This document shows, piece after piece, positions 50,775 through 61,252 of a stretch of DNA of 64,000 nucleotides. Source of the stretch: Tilletiaria anomala UBC 951 (Eukaryota > Basidiomycota > Exobasidiomycetes > Georgefischeriales > Tilletiariaceae); the NCBI RefSeq assembly GCF_000711695.1, contig NW_013546967.1, forward strand, positions 51,941 to 115,940, read 5' to 3'. Both the position numbers and the translations under genes were made by a program. How positions within the stretch are numbered: position 1 is the first letter of the stretch; every line of letters begins with the position of its first letter. The notes beneath the pieces were generated by a model. It was not told the origin of the DNA. It saw only the letters and a program-made list of their open reading frames with translations, and ran no database searches.

Positions 50775-52510
50775 CTACAGCTTTCCAACTGCGACGCCCT
50801 TTGTCAGAAGATTCTTCTTCAGCGTCTCTCTAACGTGGTCGAGGAAGCCGGTGGTGGTAACGTAGTGCTCGCGCTTCATGCCCTTGCCGTGGATGGCGAG
50901 TGCCAGATCCTTGGTCATGACGCCGTCCTGGTCAATGGTTTCGATGCAGGCAGACTCGAGCTGCTCGGCGAACATGACCAGCTTGTCATTCTTGTCGAGC
51001 TTACCGCGGAACTTGAGACCACGCGTCCAGGCGTAGATCGACGCGACCGAGTTAGTGCTCGTCTCGTTGCCCTTTTGGTGCTCGCGGTAGTGGCGGGTGA
51101 CAGTGCTAGCGCGCGCAAAGGACGAATTTGTCAGTTTTACGGCAGGAAGCTCAGAAAATAGATGGCATGTAATCACCCGTGCGCTGCCTCCGACTCCATG
51201 ATGAGGCCATCGGGGGTGATGAGCTCGGAAGTCATCATGCCGAGGGAGCCAAAGCCTTGCGCGACAATGTCGCTTTGCACGTCGCCATCGTACTGCGCAA
51301 TGGAGGAGATGGAGTCAGCGAGTGCGACTGATTGTAGGAGCTTGGTTCACTCACGTTCTTGAGTGCCCACACAAATCCTCCATCGGACTTGATGGCCTGC
51401 GCGACCATGTCATCGATGAGACGATGCTCATACCAAAGGCCAGCCTTCTCAAAGTCGGCCTTGTACTCCTTCTCGTAGATCTCCTGGAATGTGTCCTTGA
51501 ACTTGCCGTCGTAGGCCTTGAGGATAGTGTTCTTGGTGCTCATGTACAGCGGCATCTTCTTGTCCAAGGCCATCTTGAACGATGCGTGCGCAAAGCCGGA
51601 GATGGAGGCTGTGGTGTTATACATACCAAGGCCGACGCCGCCGCCCTCGGGGAAGTTGAAGATGTCCCACGTCTTGACATCGCCGCCGTCCGACGGCGTG
51701 TAGGTCATGGTGAACTTACCGGGCCCGGGAGCGACAAAGTTCTGGCAGCGATATTGGTCGCCGAAAGCGTGCCTGCCGATGCAGATCGGTTTGGTCCAAC
51801 CAGGCACCGGTTTCGGAATCTTTTCGAGCACGATAGGTTCTCGGAAAACAGTCCCGCCAAGGATGTTGCGAATGGTGCCGTTGGGGCTGAGCCACATCTT
51901 CTTCAGCTTGAACTCATCGACACGGGCCTCGTCTGGGGTGATCGTGGCGCACTTGACGCCGACGGAGTATTTCTTGATCGCCTCGGCTGCTTCGACGGTG
52001 ACCTTATCATCTGTCGCATCCCGATTCTCGATGCTCAGGTCGTAGTACTTCAGATCAATATCGAGGAAGGGCAAGATCAGCTCCTCCTTGATCTTGTGCC
52101 AAATGATCCGAGTCATCTCGTCGCCGTCCATCTCTACGACCGGGTTTTCGACCTTGATCTTTTGTAGTGCCGGCATGGTGGAAGAGAAGCTGCGGATGAG
52201 GGCGAAGGATGGGGAGACAAATGGCGGAGGTGACAGGAGAGCTGCAGTAAGGTGCGCACGACGGATCAGTTTGTGCGCCTAGCAAAGGTAGCCCAAAGAG
52301 AGAGTGTGTATGTATGCGCGTACCTGAGCGACGGTGCGTCTTTGGTGAAGATGTAGAAGATCGAGCTGCGGGAAGCCTAGCCTGCGATTGGAAAGAGTAG
52401 GACCTGCGGCTCACGAGCAGGGGAGGGGCGGTCGAGCGTGTTGCAGCGTTCCCGCCTTGAACGGCAACCAGCAGGCGTCTGTGGCCTCCTTGTGAGTGCC
52501 AAGTCGACAT
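50775..52510 (-). CDS. IDP1: NADP-dependent isocitrate dehydrogenase, probably dual-targeted
   Basis: Exons 52510-52324, 52241-51355, 51292-51177 and 51105-50775 give 506 residues; starting at the internal ATG 52176 gives 422. The enzyme oxidises isocitrate to 2-oxoglutarate and makes NADPH. Motifs: [16 protein letters not shown], the substrate segment [52 protein letters not shown] and [20 protein letters not shown]. The first exon and the start of exon 2 encode an Arg/Ser-rich, acid-poor presequence ending LIRSFSST just before MPALQKIKV, typical of a mitochondrial signal. The short form would be cytosolic. The C-terminus VGKL is a weak peroxisome-signal candidate. The long antisense frame at 51322-52167 is a shadow. 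Confidence 0.93.
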
Positions 52511-53010
52511 GAAGCAGTAGTCAAGTTTGTATATTGCGAGTGGGACCTGCACAGAAAGCCCTAGGAGGTCATAACCACATTTGCATTTGCTGTAGGTGAT
52601 AGATGCAATGTGCAGGAAGAGCATAGATTGGATTAACAATGACGAAGGAAGCAAAGCAATTTGTGTCAAGATGGTTAGGACTTAAAATATTGGAGCGGAA
52701 CGGGGTCGAAACTTGTCAAGAAGGTACGAAATAACAACATTTGGTGCGCAAAACAGCAATATGGGTTCAGTCATGCGATCAAATCAGTGCTAAATAAAAT
52801 GAATTAACATGGCACCCCCCGGCAAAGCCGCTGCCGCCCCACGAAGAGCGCGAAGCGGGTTGCAACCCTATTGATGCCCTTCCGTCTGATCAGCAGTGCG
52901 AATTTGGCCGGATTAAGTTGAAAGTCAATCGTAAAAGTCGCCGACGGCCGACATGTCCGACACATGCCATTGCCGATTACAAGAAAGGTCTTGACTTCTC
53001 GTTTGGATTC

Positions 53011-53047
53011 GGGATTTCGCGGGATATCTTGCTTCCCGCGGAATCCC
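53011..53047. repeat. Inverted repeat (hairpin), GGGATT..CGCGGG type
   Basis: GGGATTTCGCGGGA at 53011-53024 faces TCCCGCGGAATCCC at 53034-53047 with one mismatch in a 14-bp stem and a 9-nt loop. Confidence 0.8.
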
Positions 53048-53160
53048 ACGATTTCTTACTTGCTCTTCACGCAGCCGCGGGTTTGGACCTGATTTCCTCA
53101 CAGGAATGGGGAAAGGCTAGGGAAATCGCGCAGGGCAGCGTCACATAAACAGTCCCATAG

Positions 53161-53239
53161 GGAAGTTTGCCAAAGGATGCCATAAGGAGACTTGCCAAAG
53201 AATATCATAGCTCTAGACATTGGGGGATTTGCCAAAGCA
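53161..53239 (+). repeat. Three degenerate direct repeats with core TTGCCAAAG
   Basis: GGAAGTTTGCCAAAGGAT, GGAGACTTGCCAAAGAAT and GGATTTGCCAAAGCAC occur in the same orientation; the first two are 26 nt apart and both are followed by a CCATAA/CATAG word. Confidence 0.75.
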
Positions 53240-53343
53240 CGGAACTATGTGCGTCCTTGCCCCTTGGCCTAATCTAGCTATTCATTTGGCTACCCTAGCA
53301 ATTGAATCTATTTACAGGATATGTTGGGCGGGATTCCCTGGAA

Positions 53344-53373
53344 CCACGGGAAATTCTGAGGGGATTCCCGTGG
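53344..53373. repeat. Inverted repeat (hairpin), CCACGGGAA/TTCCCGTGG
   Basis: Perfect 9-bp stem separated by 12 nt. It shares the GGGATTCCC core with the hairpin about 330 bp upstream. Confidence 0.8.
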
Positions 53374-53694
53374 CAGAAGCGGGAAAACTTGTGTGAAACG
53401 GGATCGGGGGTAAGATCTCACGAGCTCCCGACGTTCCCATACTATCGCCGTGGAGTGTCACCGAGCGTACCACTGCCGTTGATGGAATATGTGAACAGCA
53501 TCATGGAGTGCAACGCTGCAACGCGCAGAGGTAACATCGACCGGGACCTTCAGCTTTTTCGATGTGTGCTCCGTATAGTATCAGCTATTCGCAGAGTCCC
53601 GCCAAGTGATCAGCAAGTCAGCCTGCATTGTGGAACTGTCCGCATATCCACATCTGACAGAGAAGGAGCGCCAGAACCTAGAGTGTAAGACAAG

Positions 53695-55689
53695 ATGGAC
53701 ATCGAACAGTGAGCGAACAAACAAACAGCATACCTTGACGCAACCTCTTCTGACTTAATATTTGCATTTCGCGTCGCGCCACTCTTGCAAAAGCAAGATT
53801 TCGCAACGCAGGGTATGCAGTCGTAGATCAAATATGCGAATACTACAAGAACCTCGAACAGCGACCGGTCTGGGCCCCGGTCAAGCCCGGATTTTTGGGA
53901 AAGTCTATCCCAGATTCGGCACCGGAAGAGGGAGAAGCCTGGACTGTCATCTTCAGAGACTGGGAGAAGGTGATCATGCCGGGCATCACACACTGGCAGC
54001 ATCCCAATTTTTACGCGTACTTCCCATCCAACGCAACCAAGGAGGGTATTCTCGCCGACATGCTCGCCGCTAGCATCTCCAACCCAGGCTTCAACTGGTC
54101 GTGTTCACCAAGCGTCACCGAGCTGGAGATTCTCATGATGGACTGGGTTGCAAAGATGCTCGGTCTCTCTGACCACTTTTTGAGCACTGGCCCTTCTGGA
54201 AAAGGAGGTGGCGTCATTCTCGGTAGCGCGAGCGAAGTCGCTCTAACCATCGCCATCGCCGCGAGGGAGAGGGCCATCAGCCATCTGGCCAAATCATCTC
54301 CCTCGCCTCAAGAAGCACAGCCAGAGCACGTCGAACCGTCAGCTGAGCCTGAGGTAGAAGATTTTAACGTAGAGCCCGGTGCTCCCAGCGGCCCGAATGA
54401 AGAGCGCAAGCGAGCAGCGTCGCTTGCGCGTTGGAGGGGGAACCTTACCTCACGTCTCGTCATGTACGGCACCACGCAGACGCACTCCATCGGTATGAAG
54501 GCTGCCTTGATCCTCGGATTAGACTTTCGAGCACTGGACGTCCAGAAAGAAGACAATTTTGCGCTGCGGGGCGCCACGCTACGCAGAGCTCTCAAAGAGG
54601 ATATCGCATCCGGTCGTTTGCCTTTTATGCTGAGTGAGCGCTCAAAGATCCCCTAATCCAGGATTCTCCGCGCTTGGTATCCCCTCTGATTTATTGTGCC
54701 CTTTTCCCAACGGTGCAGTTGCTACCCTGGGTACAACAAGCTCCGGCGCCATCGATAACATAACAGAGATCATGCAAGTCGGTGAGTTCATTTCCAATTT
54801 GCGTAGCGGCAAGGATGCCCATGCTAACCAATCTTCTTCCTTTCCGAAGCCCTGGATTATCCATCCCTCTGGGTACACGTCGATGCCGCGTACGCTGGCG
54901 TAGCGTTAGCTTTACCCCACTTGCGAGAGCGTGCACACCTCGACGCTATCAATTCGCCCTGCGACTCCTTCTCCACGAACTATCACAAGTGGGGCTTGTG
55001 CGTGCATCTACGAGCCGGGAGCTCTCCGGGCGGCGACGCTGATCGTTTCATATTTTTGCAGGACCCAATTCGACTGTTCGCCTCTGCTCGTGCGAGATCA
55101 TAGCGAGCTCACTCGAGCATTGACGGTCACACCCGAATTTCTTCGCACGAAAGAAGGCGATGCAGGTTCGGTAGTGGACCTGCGAAATATGCAGATTTCG
55201 CTCGGGCGACGCTTCCGATCGCTGAAGCTGTGGTTCGTCTTGCGAAGCTTCGGGCTGAATGGCTTCCGACAGCACATCTCCACAACGTAAGTACATAGCC
55301 GTGCCTCCGGGGCCTCACAGCAGCGTCGCTAAAACAAATATGGATTTCTTCTACCGTGCGCGTGCAGCATGGCATTAGCCCAGCACTTTGCGAGCCTTGT
55401 CGGGCAGCACGGAGATCTTCTCGAGGTTGTAGCCCCGCCACAGTGGTCTCTCGTAGTTTTCCGCGCCCGCCGAGCTGAACTGTCGGACCAAGAGCTGGAT
55501 ACGCTGAATCGAAAATTCTGGGATGCCCTTTCGTCCCGCGCAACCGAATTCGCCTTGACGCAGACCGTCCTACCTGAAATTGGCTTCTGCATTCGCATGG
55601 CTGTCGGAAGCCCGCAGACAGAGCAACGGCATGTGGACGCGACGTTCGCGCTTATCAAACAATGTGCTGAGCAAGTATTATCACCGTAG
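53695..55689 (+). CDS. Aromatic-L-amino-acid decarboxylase (group II PLP decarboxylase)
   Basis: Six exons: 53695-53708, 53798-54633, 54719-54781, 54850-54997, 55062-55286 and 55368-55689, 535 residues. The tiny first exon (MDIEQ) joins in phase to FRNAGYAVVDQICEYY, the usual start of this family. Other blocks are PDSAPEEGE, MPGITHWQHPNFYAYFP, GFNWSCSPSVTELEILMMDW, TTQTHSIGMKAALILGL with the cofactor-stacking His, VATLGTTSSGAIDNI after splicing, HVDAAYAGVALALP and TNYHKWGL with the PLP lysine at about residue 351, then LRTKEGDAGSVVDLRNMQISLGRRFRSLKLW in two parts. It would decarboxylate an aromatic amino acid such as Trp, Tyr or Dopa; the substrate is not readable. It converges on a methyltransferase 38 bp away. 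A Glu/Ala-rich insert lies at about 54295-54415. Confidence 0.92.
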
Positions 55690-55727
55690 ACCCGAAGAAA
55701 ATATCGTGAATCCTTCATCTAGATGTA

Positions 55728-56927
55728 CTACTTTTGTGACTGGTCATCAAAAGTCGCACGGACGATTACACCCCGAACGAGGCCGGCATTCCCACCTTGA
55801 GCCCACTTCTCCACAACTTGTCCAAAAGTGTGCAGGCCTGCAAGCTGGACTGGAGACCCCTTCCTCCAGGCCTGCTCGCCGCCTCTCCCCAAGCCTCGTA
55901 AGAATCGGGCGAAGCCAGGAAAGACTGCGTGTGAGACGTCCGCAATGGAACTATTGCAGAAGCCTGCATGTCGGAGCTGCTCTTGGTAGGAAGAGAGGGG
56001 ACACAGGTTGCGGAACGGCGTCGACGTCATGAGGCAGGCCAGCCTGTGCTTGAAAATGTCCAGAAGTGACGGCGCACGCGTTGCGGGCGGCAGACTAGAA
56101 GCTAGAAAGCTATCCAATGCCTCCTCTCCAATTTCCTCTGGATTTTTTGACGGTGGATACGGCCACGATCCCACCAGGTCAAAGAGTACCAGGTGACCGC
56201 CTGACTTGAGATGAGCGGCACAGGCTTTGAAGAATCGCTGGCGATCAGGAAAGTGATATGCGCAGTCGATAGCGACGATAACATCGTATTGTTCGCCGCT
56301 TTGCTCGAGCCATGAGGTGGCATCTGCGCAGAATATGGTCGCCTTGCCCTGAGTGCGCACTTGAGCCCGCTTGGCTTGCTTTGGCAAAGAAGTCACGCCA
56401 TGCAAGACGGCGGGACGCAAGAGCTCATGTATGAGGAGCAAAGAATCGCCGCAACCGTGGCCCACGTCGAGGATACGCGGAGAAGGCTTCAGAGCCGGAA
56501 CGCGCTCAAGTACTTTTGTGGCCAAGCCTGTTATCGTTTCAGGTGAAGCCGAGTAGAAAGGAAGAGCAAGATCAATGCCGCAATCAATAATGTGCCTGCA
56601 AGCTCGATGACAACTGAGCGCTCTTACGTTCTGCCGCCTCCGAGAACTGCACATTTGACTGTTAGTTAAAGCCAAACGAGTGGGGTAGTAAGGAGAGCAT
56701 GGTATCAGTCCCAGTCTCCCGATGGGATACGCATGCTTGCGGGGTCCGCAATAAGGCCTCACATCCTCCCACCAACCCATATTGAGCCACTCGGATGTGG
56801 GAGCCCGGACGTTGAGGAAGACATGGTCGAGGATGGCATACGTTTCGGTACATCCACGGCGTCTGTTGCAGTATTGCAGAACAAGCGCTAGAGCTGCAGC
56901 CACGATCACTGCCACGAGAGTGATCAT
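55728..56927 (-). CDS. Membrane-anchored SAM-dependent methyltransferase
   Basis: Three exons, 56927-56763, 56646-56628 and 56527-55728, give 327 residues. A short signal-anchor helix (MITLVAVIVAAALALVLQY) is followed by NRRR. After splicing, the motif LNMGWWEDFSEAAERLATKV appears, then the SAM-binding loop ILDVGHGCGDSLLLI, the acidic FCADATSWLE, and VIVAIDCAYHFPDRQRFF and HLKSGGHLVLFDL. These are class I methyltransferase motifs I to III of the type-11/25 group. The 19-nt middle exon was placed because it restores the conserved FSEAAE segment in phase. The substrate is unknown; an amine or a lipid are both possible. It converges on the decarboxylase, which suggests but does not prove a shared pathway. 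Confidence 0.8.
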   Translation of the reverse strand: MITLVAVIVAAALALVLQYCNRRRGCTETYAILDHVFLNVRAPTSEWLNMGWWEDVRPYCGPRKHAYPIGRLGLIPCSPYYPTRLALTNSQMCSSRRRQNVRALSCHRACRHIIDCGIDLALPFYSASPETITGLATKVLERVPALKPSPRILDVGHGCGDSLLLIHELLRPAVLHGVTSLPKQAKRAQVRTQGKATIFCADATSWLEQSGEQYDVIVAIDCAYHFPDRQRFFKACAAHLKSGGHLVLFDLVGSWPYPPSKNPEEIGEEALDSFLASSLPPATRAPSLLDIFKHRLACLMTSTPFRNLCPLSSYQEQLRHAGFCNSSIADVSHAVFPGFARFLRGLGRGGEQAWRKGSPVQLAGLHTFGQVVEKWAQGGNAGLVRGVIVRATFDDQSQK

Positions 56928-59416
56928 GATGCCAGTAAAGCGCAAGGCTCATAGATGGGGTAAGGGTGCGAAGGCTGCAGAGTTGTTGTGGCGCTCCTAA
57001 GGCACCCAGGAGAACCTATGCAACGACACATTCGCAGTTGCAATATTGAATGTCTGTCATTGATCAGCCTACTCGGTGTTGTGCTGAATCTGCGGCAGCG
57101 TCTGTGGGTGGAAACTGAAACATGTATATCAGTATATATCAGGGCATCAGTCAATCAGAATCGCTTGCACGATCTTTCAACAATTCTCAGCATAGCAAAA
57201 CTGCGACTCGCGAGTTGCGGGGATTGGACTGTGAACGCGTCGCGTGCGTTTGAAGTCCATGCACACGCGTCAGGTGTTCGAAACGTCGGAAGCGGTGTCC
57301 GCGGATATCACCCTATATGTCACTCAGGCACCTCCACTGGCCACTCTCGCGTATGCACGTCGCAGTTGACATTCGTCGGGATCGATTCATCAATGCGTAA
57401 CTGCGCATCGTAAGCTCGAGGACTGCGTGCATCGTTTTTTACCCATGCCATACCCTTATGGACAACGACGATGGCGGCAAGGCATGCTTCATACCGGCTA
57501 ACTGGGACTGAGTACTGAATTCTGAGCGCGTCAAATCGTGCCTTAGCAGACCTTCGCTCGTCCAAGTCATTGGGGGCATCGTATGTTCGTAATTCGTACC
57601 TGTCCCCAGTCGTACCGAGCACTTTACCCCGAAATAACGCCCAAATGCAAAAAAAAATCATTGGGTTGCCTTAGGAAGACGAGAGATAACCGTCATTCGA
57701 GCTGCCGCCCACGTTATCATTGGCACAGGGACTACCCTGGGCTACCCTCTCCCAGTCTACTTTATCTGACGCGCTTACGAGGCTAAAATTGATAAATGAT
57801 CTTCAGTGCTTGTCCATTGAAGCGAACGCGGGGGAGTCGGGGACCCTCTGGCGTTTCCCTTCCATCTTCATCAAGGGATTTGTATCAAGGGTCTCGTGCA
57901 CCCCCATTTCAAACACACGTGATATATATACCCAGGCCCCATGGGTTGAGCCGCTAGCTAAAGTATTCACGGAATGCCCTCCTCGGCCGCTTGTTGTTCT
58001 CGGGACTCGACACGACTGTTATCAGCAGCCTGACTCTTTTGGGGCCAGGGTACAGGATTGAGGATATAGCGATCACAGACACCAGTCATCGAGGCTTAAG
58101 ACTCCGAAAGCGGAACCAGCTCTGTCGAAAACTAAACCTTACAGAACCAAGGTCACACGCTCTCGCCTCCAACTCGCACTGGAGTAGGCCTGGTCTCCCT
58201 CTTCCTGTCTCCGCGCGAGATCCACCGCACAAGCTGAGGACCGGCGAACTAAAGTTGCTTTTTCAACCAGACTAAAACCACAAATTGAGCGGAACGGTGA
58301 AGAAAAATTGAGTGTCCGATGTCGCGGGCAGACGGTTGGTGCGCCCCCTTGCTGCTCCACTCCTTTGCGCCCTTGCATCTTCGCCCAAAATTCCAAGCCA
58401 CTCTTTTCTCATCCTCATCTCCGTATACTATGTATGATACTCAACTTCAGAACGACTATGTAAGAAAGATTTTGTTGCACCCAATGTATGTTTATATCAC
58501 TGTCAAAAGCTTTGCTTTATTTCGCCGACAATCGCAGGACGCAGCATCGCAGCGGTCAAAGGCAATCCATAGGAGAGGAAAGGCAGCCGTCGATCGTTTG
58601 CCCCGTGTGATACTCTCAAGCCAACCCTCCAGTCTCTGTGGCCCAGCAGCGTGCTGCAAACGGACCCCCTCGCCTGTCCCGTGTCCAATTCTTGCTCCTC
58701 CGCATCTGGCTTGCGCTGTCCTCAGCTTCACTTGTTCACTCCAGGACCCAGGTGTGCAAAAGGGTGTGCACTGTGCAGCCCCCGAGTACCAAGCAAGCCC
58801 CAGCCTGGAGGCCTCCACCCTTGCTTCCTCTCGCCTCGTTCTTTTGACACCCGTCCCCAGCGCCCAGACTCCATAGAGCCACGCTACCGGTCTCTGCTCA
58901 ACACTTGCTGCAAGTCCGTGCAATTGTTTTGGCACCAACGACAGATCACGACGAGGATAACAGCAGCGCTGACTGCATACCACAGGTGTGTTGATGAGCA
59001 TCCGTCCATGCTTCTGGAATTCCAAATCCACAATGTGTGCAGACTGGATCGCATTGTACAGCATTGCTGACCTTTGACCACTATCGACGCCTCTCCCCTC
59101 TCCCTTCCCTCTCCCTCAACGCTCTCATCGCTCCTGTCGCCATCACCGCTTTCCTGTTGCATTCTACAAACGCCCTACTCTGCTTATCACCCCCTCATCC
59201 GTCGCTCGTTGGCTATCGTCATCGTCTTCGACGTGACCATCTTCCATCATTACCTTTTGCCTCCCTGTGTTCATCTTCCGTCCAATCCTCTCTTTATTCG
59301 ACTGTCTTCAAATACCCATATACCATCCGCGTAACTAATTACCAACATCGTCGGATACACTTACTCTCAACCATCATAACTACGCCCACCGCGCCGCCTT
59401 CCTTCGGCCCGTGCAT
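56928..59416. other. Gene-poor region upstream of MTD1
   Basis: About 2.5 kb with no family-like frame. TATATATA occurs at 57922-57929. From about 59080 the plus strand becomes very pyrimidine-rich (CTCTCCCTTCCCTC), as in many fungal promoters, leading to the MTD1 leader. Confidence 0.5.
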
Positions 59417-59891
59417 GTCTCGTGGCGCCAAACCTCGTGCGTCTCTACAAACCTCGAACATGTCCACCACCTTCATCTGTCATTGTTCTTGTCCGACCGT
59501 ATTCTCAGCGCAAAGCCCATCCTATTCTTCCGAACACGTTTCATCACCCACTGAGCAGCCGTGTCCTGTTCTCTCGCCGTCAGACTCTGAAAGCAGCTTT
59601 TCGGAGAGCAATTGCTCGAGCCTAGACGAGGCAGACGTGTACTGTCCGCTTACCCTCGAGCTTGGCGAGGTTACATCAAAGGAGGCTGGAGTCGTCGCTC
59701 TTCCTCCGCTTCAACCTTCGTCCAAGTCCTTCCTTCGGTCGGGCACACTCAGTCCTCGACCGTCGTTGCACGAACAGCTTTATCATATCATTGATCGATT
59801 ACGCCAAGTCACTGTGTGCACCGACGAGCTGCTCCTGCCCCTCGGCCACTACTCCAACATCCCTCCGTCTCGTCCAGCTTCACCCATAGCA
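59417..59891 (+). other. Open in-frame leader of MTD1, possible N-terminal extension
   Basis: From the ATG at 59417 the frame runs without a stop into the MTD1 start at 59892, adding 158 residues (MSRGAKPRASLQTS..., later RPSLHEQLYHIIDRLRQ). Ser-rich, acidic and then helical composition is coding-like, but no family is recognised and yeast Mtd1 has no such extension. Confidence 0.4.
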
Positions 59892-61252
59892 ATGTCCCAG
59901 CCGAATGGTGCTGCGGCGACAGCTGCGTCGGCTATGCCTACACCCATTGGCAAACTTTGGCAGGCAAGCAGCATCGCCGAGCCGTTCCAGCAAGCGGTAA
60001 AGGACAGCATTGCCATGCGCGTCAGTGCAGGCAAGCGGCGGCCCAAGTTGGTCGGAATCCTTGCTACCCGGTCCGAACCCAGCATTGCTTACGCAGAATG
60101 GACGCGAAAAGCATGCGACAGCGTTGGCATCGACTTTGCTATATGGAAGACATGGGAGGACTCAGGGAAAGGCGAAGAAGTGGACGGCGCGGAGGTAAAG
60201 TCGCGCGATCTGCAGGATCTGAGCCTGGAAGCGGACGTAGAAGACCTAATTATCGCAGCGAATGCTGATTCGAATGTGAATGGTATCATGGTGAGTCTCC
60301 GGTACAGCTCCTATCATTTTGCTTGTTTACTCACAACACGGTCCGATGCGGTTTCTTAGGTCTACTATCCCATTTTTGGCGGGCGGCGGGATACGTACCT
60401 GCAGCAGATTGTCGACCCACGAAAGGACGTCGAGGGCCTCCATTTCAGCTATTGCTGGAACATGTATCACAACGTGCGCTGGCTGCTGCCATCTCAGGTC
60501 GGCAGGGCTCCTGGTACCTACACCGAGCTTGACGCCGCCGTGCCTGCTACTGCATCGAAAATTGCCGACGAGGTGCCGAAGGGATTTGCCAAGAGCATAC
60601 TACCTTGCACTCCTCTCGCCGTTGTAAAGTGCATGGAAGCAATGGGCATCTACGACTTCTCACTTCCTTACGGCGATCGTCTCTACGGCAAGACTGTCAC
60701 CGTGATCAACCGGTCTGAGGTCGTGGGGCGACCGCTGGCAGCGTTGCTGGCCAATGACGGCGCTCGAGTGTTCAGCATTGACATCGATTCCATTCAAGAA
60801 TTCAACAAGCGCCCAGATTCTGAACCAAAGACCCACACCGCATCGGCCATCGTGCTCGCAGCGCGTGAGCATAACGCGGCCCGCCGCCTACGACCGCATC
60901 ACATCGTCCGCATGTGCTCTCTTACCGCCGAAGAATGCATCGGGCGCTCTGACGTGGTCATTGGGGGCGTACCGTCGGCTAGCTATAAGGTGCGCACCGA
61001 GTGGATCAAGGAAGGCGCGACATGCATCAACTTCAGCTCGGAGAAGAATTTTGAGAAAGACGTTCGCACAAGAGCTGCTCAGTACCTTCCGGCCATCGGA
61101 AAGACAACTATTGCCATGCTCCAGCGAAATTTGGTGGTATGTGCAAAAAGAGAGTAGCGGATCTCTTGAACTGACTTTGCTGATGTGTTCTTCTTTACCG
61201 CGGTTCCAACTCACAGCGACTTCTCGAGTACAGAGACGTTCTTTCGCAGTGA
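59892..61252 (+). CDS. MTD1: NAD-dependent methylenetetrahydrofolate dehydrogenase
   Basis: Exons 59892-60290, 60360-61136 and 61217-61252 give 403 residues. The enzyme oxidises 5,10-methylene-THF to methenyl-THF in cytosolic one-carbon metabolism. Signature stretches are PKLVGILATRSEPSIAYAEW, NVNGIMVYYPIFGGGRDTYL across the first junction, QIVDPRKDVEGLHF, LPCTPLAVVKCMEAMGIY, GKTVTVINRSEVVGRPLAAL with the Rossmann loop, DVVIGGVPSASYKV and the last short exon RLLEYRDVLSQ. The GGGRD.YLQQ..DP.KDVEG form distinguishes the NAD-specific fungal enzyme from trifunctional C1-THF synthases. Yeast Mtd1 is about 320 residues; the excess lies in the N-terminus and a loop near REHNAARR. The ATG was chosen just before the conserved PIGKLW segment. 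Confidence 0.9.

Larger units (their letters stand above)
52511..53694. other. Repeat-bearing spacer between IDP1 and the decarboxylase
   Basis: About 1.2 kb without a supported gene. It carries two GGGATTCC-type hairpins (53011-53047 and 53344-53373), three TTGCCAAAG direct repeats (53161-53239) and further GGGATTCCC words. Frames at 52804-53049 and 53302-53688 lack family resemblance. Confidence 0.55.

Noticed and set aside
51322-52167. 281-codon frame on the plus strand
   Set aside because: Lies entirely antisense to the conserved IDP1 coding exon; a GC-rich shadow without any family motif.
52804-53049. 81-codon minus-strand frame upstream of IDP1
   Set aside because: Overlaps the hairpin repeats and has no recognisable domain.
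57270-57300. B-box-like GTGTTCGAAAC
   Set aside because: No A-box or cloverleaf upstream; treated as chance.
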